DNA of 64,000 nt from Terrisporobacter vanillatitrophus. GTDB taxonomy: Bacteria; Bacillota; Clostridia; Peptostreptococcales; Peptostreptococcaceae. Positions 56,724 to 64,000 of this stretch are shown here, piece after piece. How positions within the stretch are numbered: the stretch's first letter is position 1; each line of letters starts with the position of its first letter. Location: the NCBI RefSeq assembly GCF_051148895.1, contig NZ_CP154625.1, positions 1,550,001 through 1,614,000 on the forward strand. Direction: 5' to 3'. A model generated the notes under the pieces. That model saw only the letters and a program-made list of their open reading frames with translations. It was not told where the DNA came from and made no database searches. A program made the position numbers and the translations under genes.

Positions 56724-57911
56724 ATGAGAAAAAAAGTAAAAAATAATGTAAGTTGGATAGGGTTTATAGATTGGGAATTACAGCATTTCCACGGAGATGA
56801 GTATTCTATAATGAATGGATCAAGCCAAAATGCTTACTTGATTGAAGAAGAAAAAACAGTTTTAATAGATACTATTTGGTCAGAACACCGCTTTGAATTT
56901 GTTGAGAATTTAAAGAAAGAGATTGATTTACATAAGATTGATTATATTGTTATAAATCATGGAGAGATAGATCATTCAGGAGCCCTACCTACAATAATGG
57001 AAGAAATTCCAGATACGCCAATTTATTGTACTGCTAATGCAGTTAAGAGTTTGGAAGGTCAATATGGTAAACGCGGATGGAATTTTAATGTTGTAAAAAC
57101 AGGAGATACTCTTGATATAGGAAATGGAAAACAACTTGTATTTGTAGAGATGAGAATGTTACATTGGCCAGATTCCATGGCAACTTATTTGACAGGTGAC
57201 AATATCTTATTTTCAATGGATGCTTTTGGACAACATTTTGCCGTAGAAGAACTGTTTGCTGATAAAGCAAATCAGTGTATCTTAATGAAAGAGGCAATGA
57301 AATATTATGCTAATATTCTTAATCCTTTTTCTCCATTAGTATCTAAGAAAATAAAAGAAATTATTGATTTAAATATTCCAATTGATATGATAGCACCATC
57401 TCATGGTGTAATCTGGAGAGAGAATCCTTTGCAAATTGTAGAAAAATATGCACAGTGGGCTGAAGCTTATCAAGAAAATCAGATTACAATTGCTTATGAT
57501 ACTATGTGGGAAAATACAGCAAAGATTGCCCACAAAATAGCAAGTGAAATTTCAAAACAAAGTCCTGATACTGTAGTAAAAGTATTTAATATAGCAAAGG
57601 CAGATAAAAATGAAATAATGGTAGAAGTATTTAAATCTAAAGCAATTGCTGTTGGTTCTCCTACTGCATTAAATGATATTCTTTCTAGTGTAGATGGTTG
57701 GCTAACATTCCTAAAAACATTGAAGTTTAAAAATAAAAAAGCTGCAGCCTTTGGATGTTATGGCTGGAGTGGTGAAAGTGTAAAAATACTAAAAGAAAAA
57801 TTAGCTGGTTCAGGATTTAATGTAGTTGATGAAGAAGTAAAATGTTTGTGGAGTTCAAATGAAGAGGATGATGAAAAGATTTCAGCTCTTGTTAGAGGTC
57901 TTTTATCATAA
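56724..57911 (+). CDS. fprA: Flavodiiron protein FprA (A-type flavoprotein)
   Basis: The 395-residue enzyme joins a metallo-beta-lactamase-like diiron domain to a flavodoxin domain. Diiron ligands are visible at NHGEIDHSG (H-x-E-x-D-H, about residues 78-86), MLHWPDSM, SMDAFGQHF and APSHGVIW. FMN is bound by AYDTMWENT at about 256-264 and FGCYGWSGES near the C-terminus. It reduces O2 to water or NO to N2O in the cytoplasm of anaerobes. Electrons likely come through the rubredoxin encoded 36 bp downstream. Confidence 0.94.
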   Translation: MRKKVKNNVSWIGFIDWELQHFHGDEYSIMNGSSQNAYLIEEEKTVLIDTIWSEHRFEFVENLKKEIDLHKIDYIVINHGEIDHSGALPTIMEEIPDTPIYCTANAVKSLEGQYGKRGWNFNVVKTGDTLDIGNGKQLVFVEMRMLHWPDSMATYLTGDNILFSMDAFGQHFAVEELFADKANQCILMKEAMKYYANILNPFSPLVSKKIKEIIDLNIPIDMIAPSHGVIWRENPLQIVEKYAQWAEAYQENQITIAYDTMWENTAKIAHKIASEISKQSPDTVVKVFNIAKADKNEIMVEVFKSKAIAVGSPTALNDILSSVDGWLTFLKTLKFKNKKAAAFGCYGWSGESVKILKEKLAGSGFNVVDEEVKCLWSSNEEDDEKISALVRGLLS

Positions 57912-57947
57912 TAAATCTAGATTATAGAAAAGGAGAGGAAAATAATT

Positions 57948-58103
57948 ATGAAATATGTATGTACTGTTTGTGGATATATCTATGATGAAGCTGAAGGATA
58001 CCCAGATGGAGGTATAGAACCAGGAACAAAATGGGCTGATGTACCAGAAGATTTTGAATGCCCATTATGTGGAGTAGGAAAAGACGATTTTGAAGAGCAA
58101 TAA
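57948..58103 (+). CDS. rub: Rubredoxin
   Basis: The 51-residue product reads MKYVCTVCGYIYDEAEGYPD, then WADVPEDFECPLCGVGKDDF and EEQ. The two C-x2-C knuckles (VCTVCG and ECPLCG) bind one iron, and the Tyr/Trp core positions are present. It is a normal-length rubredoxin and probable electron donor to FprA. The ATG follows AAAAGGAGAGGAAAATAATT and the gene is in the same operon as fprA. Confidence 0.96.
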   Translation: MKYVCTVCGYIYDEAEGYPDGGIEPGTKWADVPEDFECPLCGVGKDDFEEQ

Positions 58104-58154
58104 GGTTGTCTAAAGTCATATAGGTTAAGAGAAAATAAAGATTTCTTAGAAGAA

Positions 58155-58199
58155 AGAGGGATGCAAGAAGGTTTACCATATTGCATTCCTCTTTTTTTT
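58155..58199 (+). terminator. Terminator of the fprA-rubredoxin operon
   Basis: AGAGG-ATGCAA and TTGCAT-CCTCT pair around 14 nt, then TTTTTTTT. Confidence 0.85.
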
Positions 58200-58246
58200 G
58201 TCAGTAATGATACAAATTTTATTGTTTTTATATAATTTATTTAAAA

Positions 58247-58262
58247 TATGACTGTAGTCACA
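58247..58262. promoter_or_regulatory. Crp/Fnr-type operator upstream of ric
   Basis: TATGAC-TGTA-GTCACA is a near-perfect 6-4-6 palindrome (one mismatch) with a TGAC/GTCA core like HcpR sites. It lies 69 bp upstream of the coding start. Confidence 0.55.
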
Positions 58263-58330
58263 TTTTTATTCTCATGTTTTTTATATAATTCAGTTATAGA
58301 TAAGAAATTTAAATATTTGGAGGAATTAAT

Positions 58331-59029
58331 ATGAAAAATAATATAAATAAAAATTTAAGTTTAGGTGAATGTGTTGTTATTTATCCAGCTATTGTAGAAA
58401 AGTTTAATGAAATGCAATTAGATTATTGCTGTGGTGGAAATCAAAGTTTAGAAGTTGCATTAAATGATAAGGATATTGATGTGGATAAATTTATTGAAGA
58501 TATCAATATTGAACTTGAAAAATTTACATTCGATAACACTTTATATGTAAATTGGAATGAAAGACCTTCAGAAGAATTAATTGATCATATAACAAATACT
58601 CATCATATCAAAACTTTTGAATTATTAAAAGACATTGATTCATTGCTAGTAAAGGTATTTAGAGTTCATTATGATCACTTGCCTGAAGTTTTAACAAGAG
58701 TTCATAAGCTTTTTGGAGCACTTAAGTGTGAATTAGAAGAGCATTTAATAAAAGAGGAAAAAGTACTATTTCCAAAGATGATTGAGTTTGATAAGAATAA
58801 TAATAAAGAAGAAAAGGAAAAATTAAAAGAAGAAATAAAAAGCATTATACAAGAACATGAAGCTGCTGGAGACATACTTAAGGAATTAGCAGAGATTACA
58901 GATGATTATAATGCTCCAGAATGGGCGTGTACTAGTTTTAAGTTATTATATTTAAAAATGCATGAACTTGAGAAAGATTTATTTATTCATATCCATAAAG
59001 AAAACAATATTTTATTTAAGAGATATTAA
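58331..59029 (+). CDS. ric: Iron-sulfur cluster repair di-iron protein (Ric/ScdA/YtfE)
   Basis: The 232-residue product has an N-terminal ScdA domain (LSLGECVVIYPAIVEKFNEM then DYCCGGNQSLEVAL, with the conserved Cys pair) and a hemerythrin-like domain with diiron His/Glu ligands: HITNTHHIKTFELL, VHYDHLPEVLTRVHKLFG, EEHLIKEEKVLFPKM and QEHEAAGDIL. It repairs iron-sulfur clusters damaged by NO or peroxide. It is cotranscribed with the DUF438 protein 34 bp downstream. The ATG follows TTGGAGGAATTAAT. Confidence 0.94.
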   Translation: MKNNINKNLSLGECVVIYPAIVEKFNEMQLDYCCGGNQSLEVALNDKDIDVDKFIEDINIELEKFTFDNTLYVNWNERPSEELIDHITNTHHIKTFELLKDIDSLLVKVFRVHYDHLPEVLTRVHKLFGALKCELEEHLIKEEKVLFPKMIEFDKNNNKEEKEKLKEEIKSIIQEHEAAGDILKELAEITDDYNAPEWACTSFKLLYLKMHELEKDLFIHIHKENNILFKRY

Positions 59030-59063
59030 TAAAAAGTTAACTATATATAGAGAGGTGATTAAT

Positions 59064-59870
59064 TTGGAAAACAAGAAACTTATATCAAATAATGAAGCAG
59101 ATAGTGCAGTTAATGAAGAAAAGATAAAAGAATTAACATTTATTTTAAGAAGATTAAATGAAGAGGGGTTAACAGAAGATTTAAAGGAAAATGGATTAGA
59201 ACTTGTTAAATCAATAAGCCCTCTAGAGCTTTCAATTGCAGAGCAAAGTTTAATAGAAGAAGGAATGGATCCAAGTGAATTAAGACATTTATGTGAGATT
59301 CATATGATGGTTTTAAAGGGTGAACTGGAAAAATTACAAAGTAATATATCAAAGGGACATGTATTATATACCCTAATAGAAGAACATGAATTAATTTTAA
59401 GCTTTTTAAGAAAACTAGATGAAGTAACAAACACAATACTAAACATGAATAAATTTGATGAAAGCAGAGGAGAATTTGGAAGAGTAACTGAATTAATTGA
59501 CAATATACTAGATGCAGAGCCGCATCATAAAAGAGAAGAGGATGTTTTATTCCCAGAGCTTGAAAGTAAGGGAATTACAGGCCCAACAAGAATAATGAGA
59601 CTAGAACATGAAGATTTAAGAAAAAAGAAGAAAGACTTAAAGAATTTAAGTGAATCTGTTTCTACTTTAGATTTCGAAGAATATAAAAAAGAATTAAAAA
59701 GGCTTTCAAATGATATTTGCTTTGAGTTAAAAGACCATATCTTTAAGGAAAATTATATATTATATCCTACAGCATTAGAAAGCATTGATAGTGATGCTAA
59801 GTGGTCTAACATGAAAACTGAATGTGACAATATAGGATATTGTACTTTTACTCCTGAGGATTGTAAATAA
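59064..59870 (+). CDS. DUF438/hemerythrin-domain protein
   Basis: The 268-residue product starts at a TTG after AGAGAGGTGATTAAT. Residues 20-90 form a DUF438 module (LSIAEQSLIEEGMDPSELRH then LCEIHMMVLKGEL). Residues 105-245 form a hemerythrin-like four-helix bundle with ligands in LIEEHELILSFL, EPHHKREEDVLFPELES, MRLEHEDLRKK and DHIFKENYILYP. Such proteins bind a diiron centre and may sense or scavenge O2 or NO. Its place behind ric supports a stress role. The enzymatic activity, if any, is unknown. Confidence 0.85.
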   Translation: MENKKLISNNEADSAVNEEKIKELTFILRRLNEEGLTEDLKENGLELVKSISPLELSIAEQSLIEEGMDPSELRHLCEIHMMVLKGELEKLQSNISKGHVLYTLIEEHELILSFLRKLDEVTNTILNMNKFDESRGEFGRVTELIDNILDAEPHHKREEDVLFPELESKGITGPTRIMRLEHEDLRKKKKDLKNLSESVSTLDFEEYKKELKRLSNDICFELKDHIFKENYILYPTALESIDSDAKWSNMKTECDNIGYCTFTPEDCK

Positions 59871-59976
59871 TAAAAATAATAAATACCTTTTAGATTAATC
59901 TTAGAATCTCAATAATAAATTCGAAATTTATAGTATAATTAAAATGAGATTATGATTTATCTAGGAGGTATTTATT

Positions 59977-60690
59977 TTGAGTTGTGACTTATGTTGTGAA
60001 AAATGTGCAAGCAAACTATATGCACATGAAATTCCTATATTTGAATCTCTTTCTAAAGAAGAATTAGATAGAATAATATCAGTAAGAAAGCACATGGCTT
60101 TGAAAAAGGGAGAAAACTTATTTTTAGAAGGAGATAAGGTTTCAAAGCTATTTATTATAAGTGAAGGTATGATAAAAATAAGCAAAACTACTGGTGATGG
60201 TAAAGAGCAAATTATAAATATATTAACTGTTGGAGATTTTATTGGAGAAAATAATATATTAGGAGACGTTATTGAAAGCAATATCTCAGCAACTGCCATT
60301 AAGAATACTGAACTATGTACTATTTCAAGAGAAGACATAAAAGAAATATTATCTCGCAATATTTCAATTTGTCTAAAGTTCATTTCAGAATTAAATAAAA
60401 GACTAGTGGAAGTAGAGAACTTATCAAGAAATTTATCTACAAATGATCCTGAAGCAAGAATATGTTGCATGCTCTTAGAATTCTCTGAGAAGTACGGAAA
60501 AGAAGTAGATGGAAAAGTAGAAATAAATTTACCATTAAATAGGGAAGAAATGGCTAACTATTGTGGAATAGCCAGGGAGACCCTAAGTAGAAAACTAAAC
60601 TTGCTAGAAAATAAAAACATTATAAAATTTATTGGTACTAAAAAAGTAATAGTAAAGGATATAAGTTTATTAGAATCTGGAATACTATAA
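59977..60690 (+). CDS. Crp/Fnr-family regulator with N-terminal Cys cluster
   Basis: The 237-residue product starts at a TTG after CTAGGAGGTATTTAT. The first residues MSCDLCCEKCASKLYAHEIP hold C-x2-C-C-x2-C, a possible [4Fe-4S] site as in FNR. A cyclic-nucleotide-binding fold and a C-terminal HTH (LNREEMANYCGIARETLSRK) follow. It is probably the local O2/NO-responsive regulator of ferredoxin, fprA-rubredoxin and ric, since 6-4-6 palindromes lie upstream of two of these. That link is inference. Confidence 0.88.
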   Translation: MSCDLCCEKCASKLYAHEIPIFESLSKEELDRIISVRKHMALKKGENLFLEGDKVSKLFIISEGMIKISKTTGDGKEQIINILTVGDFIGENNILGDVIESNISATAIKNTELCTISREDIKEILSRNISICLKFISELNKRLVEVENLSRNLSTNDPEARICCMLLEFSEKYGKEVDGKVEINLPLNREEMANYCGIARETLSRKLNLLENKNIIKFIGTKKVIVKDISLLESGIL

Positions 60691-60720
60691 ATACAAATAT
60701 AAGAAGATGAATTAATCAGC

Positions 60721-60754
60721 AAAAGAGGTGTAAATAATTTTTATACCTCTTTTA
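60721..60754 (+). terminator. Terminator after the Crp/Fnr gene
   Basis: AAAAGAGGT-TA and TA-ACCTCTTTT pair around an AT-rich loop. Confidence 0.75.
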
Positions 60755-60824
60755 AATTTGTAGAAAAGACAGTTTCTATAAAATAGATTTGGTTTTTATA
60801 ATTAATAAGATATTATTAATAATA

Positions 60825-60855
60825 GAACAATAATTATATATTGTGAAATAAAAAT
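60825..60855 (+). repeat. Dispersed leader element, copy 7
   Basis: GAACAATAATTATATATTGTG followed by AAATAAAAAT, 18 bp upstream of the GNAT start. A related stretch with the same ribosome-binding region lies at 26465-26531. Confidence 0.5.
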
Positions 60856-60872
60856 TTTTGTTGAGGTGAATT

Positions 60873-61298
60873 ATGGAGACACAACTTATTTATGAAGTAC
60901 CAACTGCCAAAGATTATGTTAGCCTAAGATTGCGTTCAAACATGGGAGATAAAGATTTAGAAAGAAGTGAAATAGCTTTACAAAACTCTTTATTTACAGC
61001 ATCAATATATGATAAAGATAAATTAATTGCTTTTGGAAGAATAGTAGGTGATGGTGGTATAACCTATGTGGTAAGCGACATTATGGTAGATGAAAACTAT
61101 CGTAGAAAGGGATTAGCAGATTTGATAATGAAAGAGCTGGATAATTACTTTGAGAAAAATACATATGAGGATAGCTATATTTTTTTAATAGCAAATAATC
61201 CTGCTGATTTGTTATACAGAAAACATAAATTTGAGTATTTGCCAGAAAATAAATGTGGTATGTTGCGAAATCAAAAGAGTAATGATGATAATTTATAA
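60873..61298 (+). CDS. GNAT family N-acetyltransferase
   Basis: The 141-residue product has the GNAT core: DKLIAFGRIVGDGGITYVVS then DIMVDENYRRKGLADLIMKE, where R-R-K-G-L-A binds acetyl-CoA, and a C-terminal ADLLYRKHKFEYLPENKCGM. The fold resembles small YjgM/aminoglycoside-like acetyltransferases. The substrate is unknown. The ATG follows TTGAGGTGAATT. Diverged pieces of a gene of this type lie at 26494-26531 and 33132-33181. Confidence 0.86.
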   Translation: METQLIYEVPTAKDYVSLRLRSNMGDKDLERSEIALQNSLFTASIYDKDKLIAFGRIVGDGGITYVVSDIMVDENYRRKGLADLIMKELDNYFEKNTYEDSYIFLIANNPADLLYRKHKFEYLPENKCGMLRNQKSNDDNL

Positions 61299-61360
61299 AT
61301 TAGATAAGAAACATATTCTACTATAGAAAATTTTGATAATCTAAAGTGAAGATGTTATTA

Positions 61361-61400
61361 AAATAGGAGCTAAATAAAATAAATTATTCAGCTCCTATTA
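61361..61400. terminator. Bidirectional terminator
   Basis: AATAGGAGCT and AGCTCCTATT pair, with inner AATAA/TTATT. It separates the convergent GNAT and cupin genes. Confidence 0.8.
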
Positions 61401-61422
61401 CATTGTGAAATTAATATATGGA

Positions 61423-61998
61423 TTAATTCCACCTAGACTCAGCAGCCTCTGCATCTGCTTTAGTTGGATGTACTGTATCTTTTGGATGCTCAGGTGGAGC
61501 ATAAATGGCATATAGTTTAATTGGTCTATTTCCTATATTTATAATATTGTGCCACTTTCCAGCAGGTATAATAATAGCATATTCAGCAGAGACTCTTCTT
61601 TCAAAATCAAGATTATATTGATTATCTCCCATTTGAACAAGGGCGTCACCATCTTCAATTCTTATAAATTGATCTGCTTCTGTATGAACTTCAAGACCTA
61701 TGTCATCACCCACATCAATACTCATTAGAGTAACTTGCAAATGTGATCCTGTCCACAAGACTGTACGGAAAGTATTGTTTTGTTTGGTTACATCTTCAAT
61801 ATTAAAAACAATAGGATTTGGACCATAATCCTTTAATATAATATCAGCTCTTTTAGATGTTTTTTTAGTGTGTGTAAAATAGTAGGGATATATATTATAA
61901 TACATTTGTTGGTTACCCCAAAAAGGGTATGGGTACATGTTGTACATTTGCGGTGGAATAATACAAGGATATGGATACTGGTTCGGTATATTAGGCAT
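61423..61998 (-). CDS. Cupin protein with Tyr/Pro-rich N-terminus
   Basis: The 191-residue product has a low-complexity head (IPNQYPYPCIIPPQMYNMYP and on, residues 4-42) rich in Tyr, Pro, Met and Asn, like spore-coat or exosporium proteins, followed by a cupin barrel. Cupin motif 1 is DIGLEVHTEADQFIRIEDGD (His, Glu), and motif 2 is IIPAGKWHNIINIGN (His). The barrel resembles mannose-6-phosphate isomerase-type cupins of unknown substrate. The fusion suggests a spore-surface role. The start follows AAAGGGGTGATAAATAAAA. Confidence 0.8.
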   Translation of the reverse strand: MPNIPNQYPYPCIIPPQMYNMYPYPFWGNQQMYYNIYPYYFTHTKKTSKRADIILKDYGPNPIVFNIEDVTKQNNTFRTVLWTGSHLQVTLMSIDVGDDIGLEVHTEADQFIRIEDGDALVQMGDNQYNLDFERRVSAEYAIIIPAGKWHNIINIGNRPIKLYAIYAPPEHPKDTVHPTKADAEAAESRWN

Positions 61999-62138
61999 TT
62001 TTATTTATCACCCCTTTTATGAACTTTTATAGTATTATATGATACACTTTTAAATAAATTACTTAGGAATTGAAAAACCATTGTTACATTAGCATTCTTA
62101 ATGCTATGGTTCATCATTAGATAAGAAGTTCACAATAG

Positions 62139-62651
62139 TTAACTAATTATTTTTATTTCTTTAAGATAATTTATAAATTTACTAATGCAAATATTACAAA
62201 TACTTGAATAAATAAGTGAAAATAATAAAAATATGAAAAAAGTTAAAGCCGTTGAAAATGAATTAGCTAAATCTACAAAGGCTGGAATACCTACTATATA
62301 AGTTAAACATGCCATCCCAATTAATAGTGCTACACTTGAAAATAGTATGGAACTTATTATTCCCTTCCTAAAAAGCAATCCCCCCATAACAATGCCTAGC
62401 AAACCTGTGGTGAAAAGCAGAATTATTGATTCTTGAATACTAATCATAGTAAGAATTAATACAGAGGAAAGAAATACAGCAAAACCAAGAGGAATACTAC
62501 ACACAGCAGCTATTGTAATCGGTAGAGTGCTTAACGGACTTAAGAACAAGCCAATAGCTGGTAAAAGTATAGGTGACGATTGGAATAAAACAGCTAATGT
62601 TGTTAATATGCCTCCAACACAGACAAAACTGCTTGCATTCATTTTATTCAA
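62139..62651 (-). CDS. Membrane protein of unknown function (about six helices)
   Basis: The 170-residue product is mostly hydrophobic, with helices such as GGILTTLAVLFQSSPILLPA and IQESIILLFTTGLLGIVMGG, reminiscent of DUF2232-like or ECF-substrate-like membrane proteins, though no assignment is firm. A TTG at 62651 is preferred because AAGGAGG lies 9 nt upstream on the minus strand. The longer frame from 62672 would begin inside that ribosome-binding site. It may be cotranscribed with the dehydrogenase gene upstream on the minus strand. Confidence 0.65.
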   Translation of the reverse strand: MNKMNASSFVCVGGILTTLAVLFQSSPILLPAIGLFLSPLSTLPITIAAVCSIPLGFAVFLSSVLILTMISIQESIILLFTTGLLGIVMGGLLFRKGIISSILFSSVALLIGMACLTYIVGIPAFVDLANSFSTALTFFIFLLFSLIYSSICNICISKFINYLKEIKIIS

Positions 62652-62718
62652 TTTTAATGCCTCCTTGTACAATATAGTTATAACATTTGATAGAAAACCT
62701 TTAATAATCTAATGAACT

Positions 62719-64000
62719 TTAAGAAGGAATAATTTCAAAAATAGTACCCTTGTTAAAATTCGATACCTTGGCAGAACCATAAACACCTAAATAAAGTCTG
62801 GTTTGATTCATGTTCGTTCCCAGACAAACATAATAAGATGATTGGGACCCAAAATCATAATCAATATCAATAATACTAAAATCATTTAGCTTACAACTTC
62901 TTGCTGCCCTTGTATAAGCTAAAACTCCTCTTGCTGGAGATTCAGATCTTTCATTTTGTGCAAAGTCAGTAAACACAACACTTCCTGTTAAATCAGGAAT
63001 TAGATTTCCCATATATGGTTGAACACCTGTAAGTGCAGAACCAGTAAATTTGTCTGTTCGTGAATCTTTATGAAAATAACAAACTAGAGGTGAAAGACGA
63101 TGTGGGGAAGTTTTTACTGCTTCATTGTAATAAGCAATTCTTATATCATTCAAAGTAGGACTATCAGAGCAATCTCCTATAAGTGAAGTAGGTAAAGTAC
63201 CTTCCCATCCTCGCCAACCGAAGTTAATAAATTTTTCTTGTTCAGGTTGGGATTTTAAATAAGATTGAACAAGCTGAGTAACTGGCATTGGTCTATAATT
63301 AACAAATGAAAAAATTGACTCTACCAAATCCTGCCCAACATTTCCTGCATATTTTATATATTGGTTATAAAACCTCTGAAATGAAATGCCAGGTATATTT
63401 CGAACTCCTTTTGCCATTATTGTAAGGGTTTCTTGAATAGATATAGGAAGTTCATCAAAACGTGTGACTACAGGTGGATTATTAATTAATGTATTCTTAG
63501 TTACATCAATTTCAATTATTTTACCGCAGATTTCCATATTATTCTGGCTTAAGTTAAAAGGATCATAGCCTGAGCCACCATCTCCAGTTGTTAAGACAAG
63601 TCTTCCAGTTTCAGGGGAAAAGTTTAAACTATTGACACCATTATGGTTGGAAAATGGTCTTCTCAGATTAAGTAATGTTCGTTTTTTTTCAGGTTGACCA
63701 CTTTGTTGTAAAATCCATTCTTCAACTGTATCAATATGATCATATTGAGTATCTCTATTTGTCCATTGTAGATTTAAAGTTTCTGAGTCACAAGGATTAG
63801 GTTTAAAAGATTTTGAAAGAGCACCAGGACCTTGTGTTCCTGCTACAGAATAATGAAGATAAAACAGACCGTTATAATAAAATGATGGGTGAAATGCTAG
63901 GCCTAGTAATCCTCGCTCATCATATCCACCATTAGAAGTACCTAGCTTTATTATTTGAGACTGAATATCTAAAAAGGTATTTATAGCTCCATTTGAGATG
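62719..64000 (-). CDS. PQQ-dependent sugar dehydrogenase-like protein (partial)
   Basis: The frame is open from the right window edge to 62719, so at least 426 residues are present and the 5' end lies outside. It reads DERGLLGLAFHPSFYYNGLF near the edge, then NHNGVNSLNFSPETGRLVLT and TGDGGSGYDPFN, which are the G-L-L-G-L-A-F-H-P and G-D-G-G motifs of soluble glucose/sorbosone (HHIP-like) dehydrogenases. The C-terminus (VLAYTRAARSCKLNDFSIID) completes the beta-propeller. It probably oxidises sugars or binds glycans; secretion cannot be judged without the N-terminus. An ATG at 63537 is internal. Confidence 0.82.
   Translation of the reverse strand, partial: ISNGAINTFLDIQSQIIKLGTSNGGYDERGLLGLAFHPSFYYNGLFYLHYSVAGTQGPGALSKSFKPNPCDSETLNLQWTNRDTQYDHIDTVEEWILQQSGQPEKKRTLLNLRRPFSNHNGVNSLNFSPETGRLVLTTGDGGSGYDPFNLSQNNMEICGKIIEIDVTKNTLINNPPVVTRFDELPISIQETLTIMAKGVRNIPGISFQRFYNQYIKYAGNVGQDLVESIFSFVNYRPMPVTQLVQSYLKSQPEQEKFINFGWRGWEGTLPTSLIGDCSDSPTLNDIRIAYYNEAVKTSPHRLSPLVCYFHKDSRTDKFTGSALTGVQPYMGNLIPDLTGSVVFTDFAQNERSESPARGVLAYTRAARSCKLNDFSIIDIDYDFGSQSSYYVCLGTNMNQTRLYLGVYGSAKVSNFNKGTIFEIIPS

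Noticed and set aside
62672..62672. Upstream start for the membrane protein gene
   Set aside because: The start would lie immediately before and within the AAGGAGG ribosome-binding site used for the TTG at 62651.
1..64000. tRNA, rRNA and CRISPR arrays
   Set aside because: No cloverleaf with GGTTCGAATCC-like arm, no rRNA core sequence and no regularly spaced direct repeats were seen by eye.

Overview
The window is AT-rich DNA from a low-GC, anaerobic, probably spore-forming Firmicute. It is most like Clostridium sensu stricto; I do not name a species. The evidence is strong Shine-Dalgarno sites with many TTG starts, a monofunctional CO dehydrogenase (cooS-cooC), ferredoxin, rubredoxin and an FprA-type flavodiiron protein, HxlR and PadR regulators, and a cupin with a Tyr/Pro-rich spore-coat-like head. 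I see no rRNA, tRNA or CRISPR array.

Layout. 0-9.7 kb: a Fic/Doc toxin-antitoxin pair, a lipoprotein, a DUF2812-like membrane protein, a flavodoxin-ferredoxin fusion, a LUD protein divergent from a Crp/Fnr regulator, and an XRE regulator abutting a peptide deformylase. 9.7-14.2 kb: gene debris (Rpn nuclease pieces, a transposase remnant), a CPBP protease and an apparently complete group II intron. 14.7-25.1 kb: XpaC/TelA pair, flavin reductase, nitroreductase/HxlR pair, PilZ protein, TetR-linked glycosyltransferase, DJ-1/PfpI protein and an ABC exporter. 25.2-26.6 kb: a dense block of broken genes (ferredoxin, Rrf2, ASCH, DUF4177). 26.9-41.8 kb: GGDEF-EAL protein, MerR regulator with duplicated TipAS domain, small membrane proteins, Sel1 protein, AraC regulator, DUF2975, a second DUF2812-like paralogue, a flavodoxin/HxlR pair and an amidohydrolase. 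41.9-44.7 kb: two accessory two-gene units separated by recombinase and prfC debris. 44.8-55.8 kb: LysR, cooS-cooC, prfC, a phosphoesterase, an SGNH esterase with twin operators, and PadR units. 56.3-60.7 kb: a nitrosative/oxidative stress cluster of ferredoxin, FprA, rubredoxin, Ric, DUF438-hemerythrin and an FNR-like regulator. 60.8-64 kb: GNAT, cupin, membrane protein and the end of a PQQ-type sugar dehydrogenase running off the window.

The most unusual points are these. (i) A HipA-like kinase gene overlaps a downstream ORF that resembles the N-terminal HipS subdomain, which would be a split HipA in reversed order without HipB. (ii) A two-gene unit of unknown function (338 aa protein plus zinc-finger/TM mini-protein) sits beside recombinase debris. 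(iii) At least four ungapped 30-bp copies of an imperfect palindrome also encode a conserved peptide. (iv) About ten copies of a ~31-bp element lie mostly 50-120 bp upstream of ORFs. (v) Several intergenic stretches are diverged copies of pieces of other genes in the same window (prfC, DUF4177, crp 3' end, GNAT). All calls rest on reading the sequence; no database search was run.
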